NCBI GenBank assembly: GCA_024693225.1
Contig: JAILLI010000166.1
Coordinates: 1 to 32,982, forward strand
Source of the DNA: Lachnospiraceae bacterium
GTDB taxonomy: Bacteria > Bacillota > Clostridia > Lachnospirales > Lachnospiraceae
DNA: 32,982 nucleotides
Reading direction: 5' to 3'
In this document: in pieces, positions 32,899-32,982 of the stretch
Position numbering within the stretch: position 1 is the stretch's first letter
Layout: each line of letters begins with the position of its first letter
Position numbers and translations under genes: made by a program
The notes under the pieces: model-generated
What the model saw: only the letters and a program-made list of their open reading frames with translations
What the model was told of the DNA's origin: nothing
The model's database searches: none

Positions 32899-32982
32899 TA
32901 AAGGAAATATATCGACTAAAATCCGGGCATGAAAAATGTACTTTTGCCACTGACAGGGGTCGGGGTGTAAAAGAAATATATC
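32899..32982 (+). repeat. start of a 69-bp tandem repeat, cut by the window edge
   Basis: TAAAGGAAATATATC (32899-32913) recurs as TAAAAGAAATATATC (32968-32982), one mismatch in 15, at an offset of exactly 69 bp. This gives one full unit and the beginning of a second. Inside the unit CTTTT (32941-32945) can pair with AAAAG (32969-32973) around the CACTGAC/GTC...GTG segment, forming an imperfect hairpin. The unit length is a multiple of three and one plus-strand frame stays open from 32871 to the edge (reading ...KEIYRLKSGHEKCTFATD... ), so it could be coding, but I see no convincing start. More likely an intergenic repeat. Confidence 0.55.

Overview
The window reads as a chromosomal segment of an anaerobic Clostridia-class Firmicute, most likely a Lachnospiraceae member (Butyrivibrio-like). 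The basis is mid-range GC, strong AGGAGG-type ribosome-binding sites, tRNA genes without an encoded CCA, and a typical gene set (MutS2, YhaM, VanW-domain protein, YfhO, DUF5662, Lrp/aminotransferase pair). The family is inferred from protein style; I ran no database search.

Layout. 1-771: the 3' end of a 23S rRNA gene, no 5S gene behind it, then tRNA-Asn, tRNA-Glu and tRNA-Cys with their own promoter and a strong terminator. 809-1558: a membrane acyltransferase-like protein. 1716-11095: a same-strand signalling cluster of a hybrid histidine kinase; a very large hybrid kinase carrying a DegV fatty-acid-binding domain and an HPt domain; a two-domain receiver protein; an HD-GYP protein with a duplicated C-terminal domain; and a LarE-type sulfur transferase. 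The DegV kinase and the HD-GYP protein share the same membrane sensor domain. 11085-15863: a MATE exporter divergent from a queuosine-precursor transporter and a YfhO-type membrane protein.

15936-19001: a Na/phosphate symporter with PhoU domain, DUF5662 and endonuclease III, with start/stop overlaps. 18883-19626 on the minus strand: an anchored hypothetical protein whose 3' end overlaps nth by 119 bp. 19669-24139: a 35-residue membrane peptide, a VanW-domain exported protein, a HypE/PurM-like protein, an Lrp-type regulator and an aminotransferase. 24142-28656 on the minus strand: mutS2, an OmpR-type regulator and its sensor kinase. 28786-32871: a HtrA-like membrane protein that appears to have lost its catalytic residues, YhaM exoribonuclease and an RlmD-type rRNA methyltransferase. 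32899-32982: the beginning of what looks like a 69-bp tandem repeat, cut by the window edge.

The part most likely to be undescribed is the 1716-11095 cluster. It combines phosphorelay parts (two kinases, three real receivers, two degenerate receivers, one HPt), a lipid-binding module and a cyclic-di-GMP phosphodiesterase. It contains no DNA-binding output. I infer a membrane-to-c-di-GMP signalling unit, possibly modulated by fatty acids.
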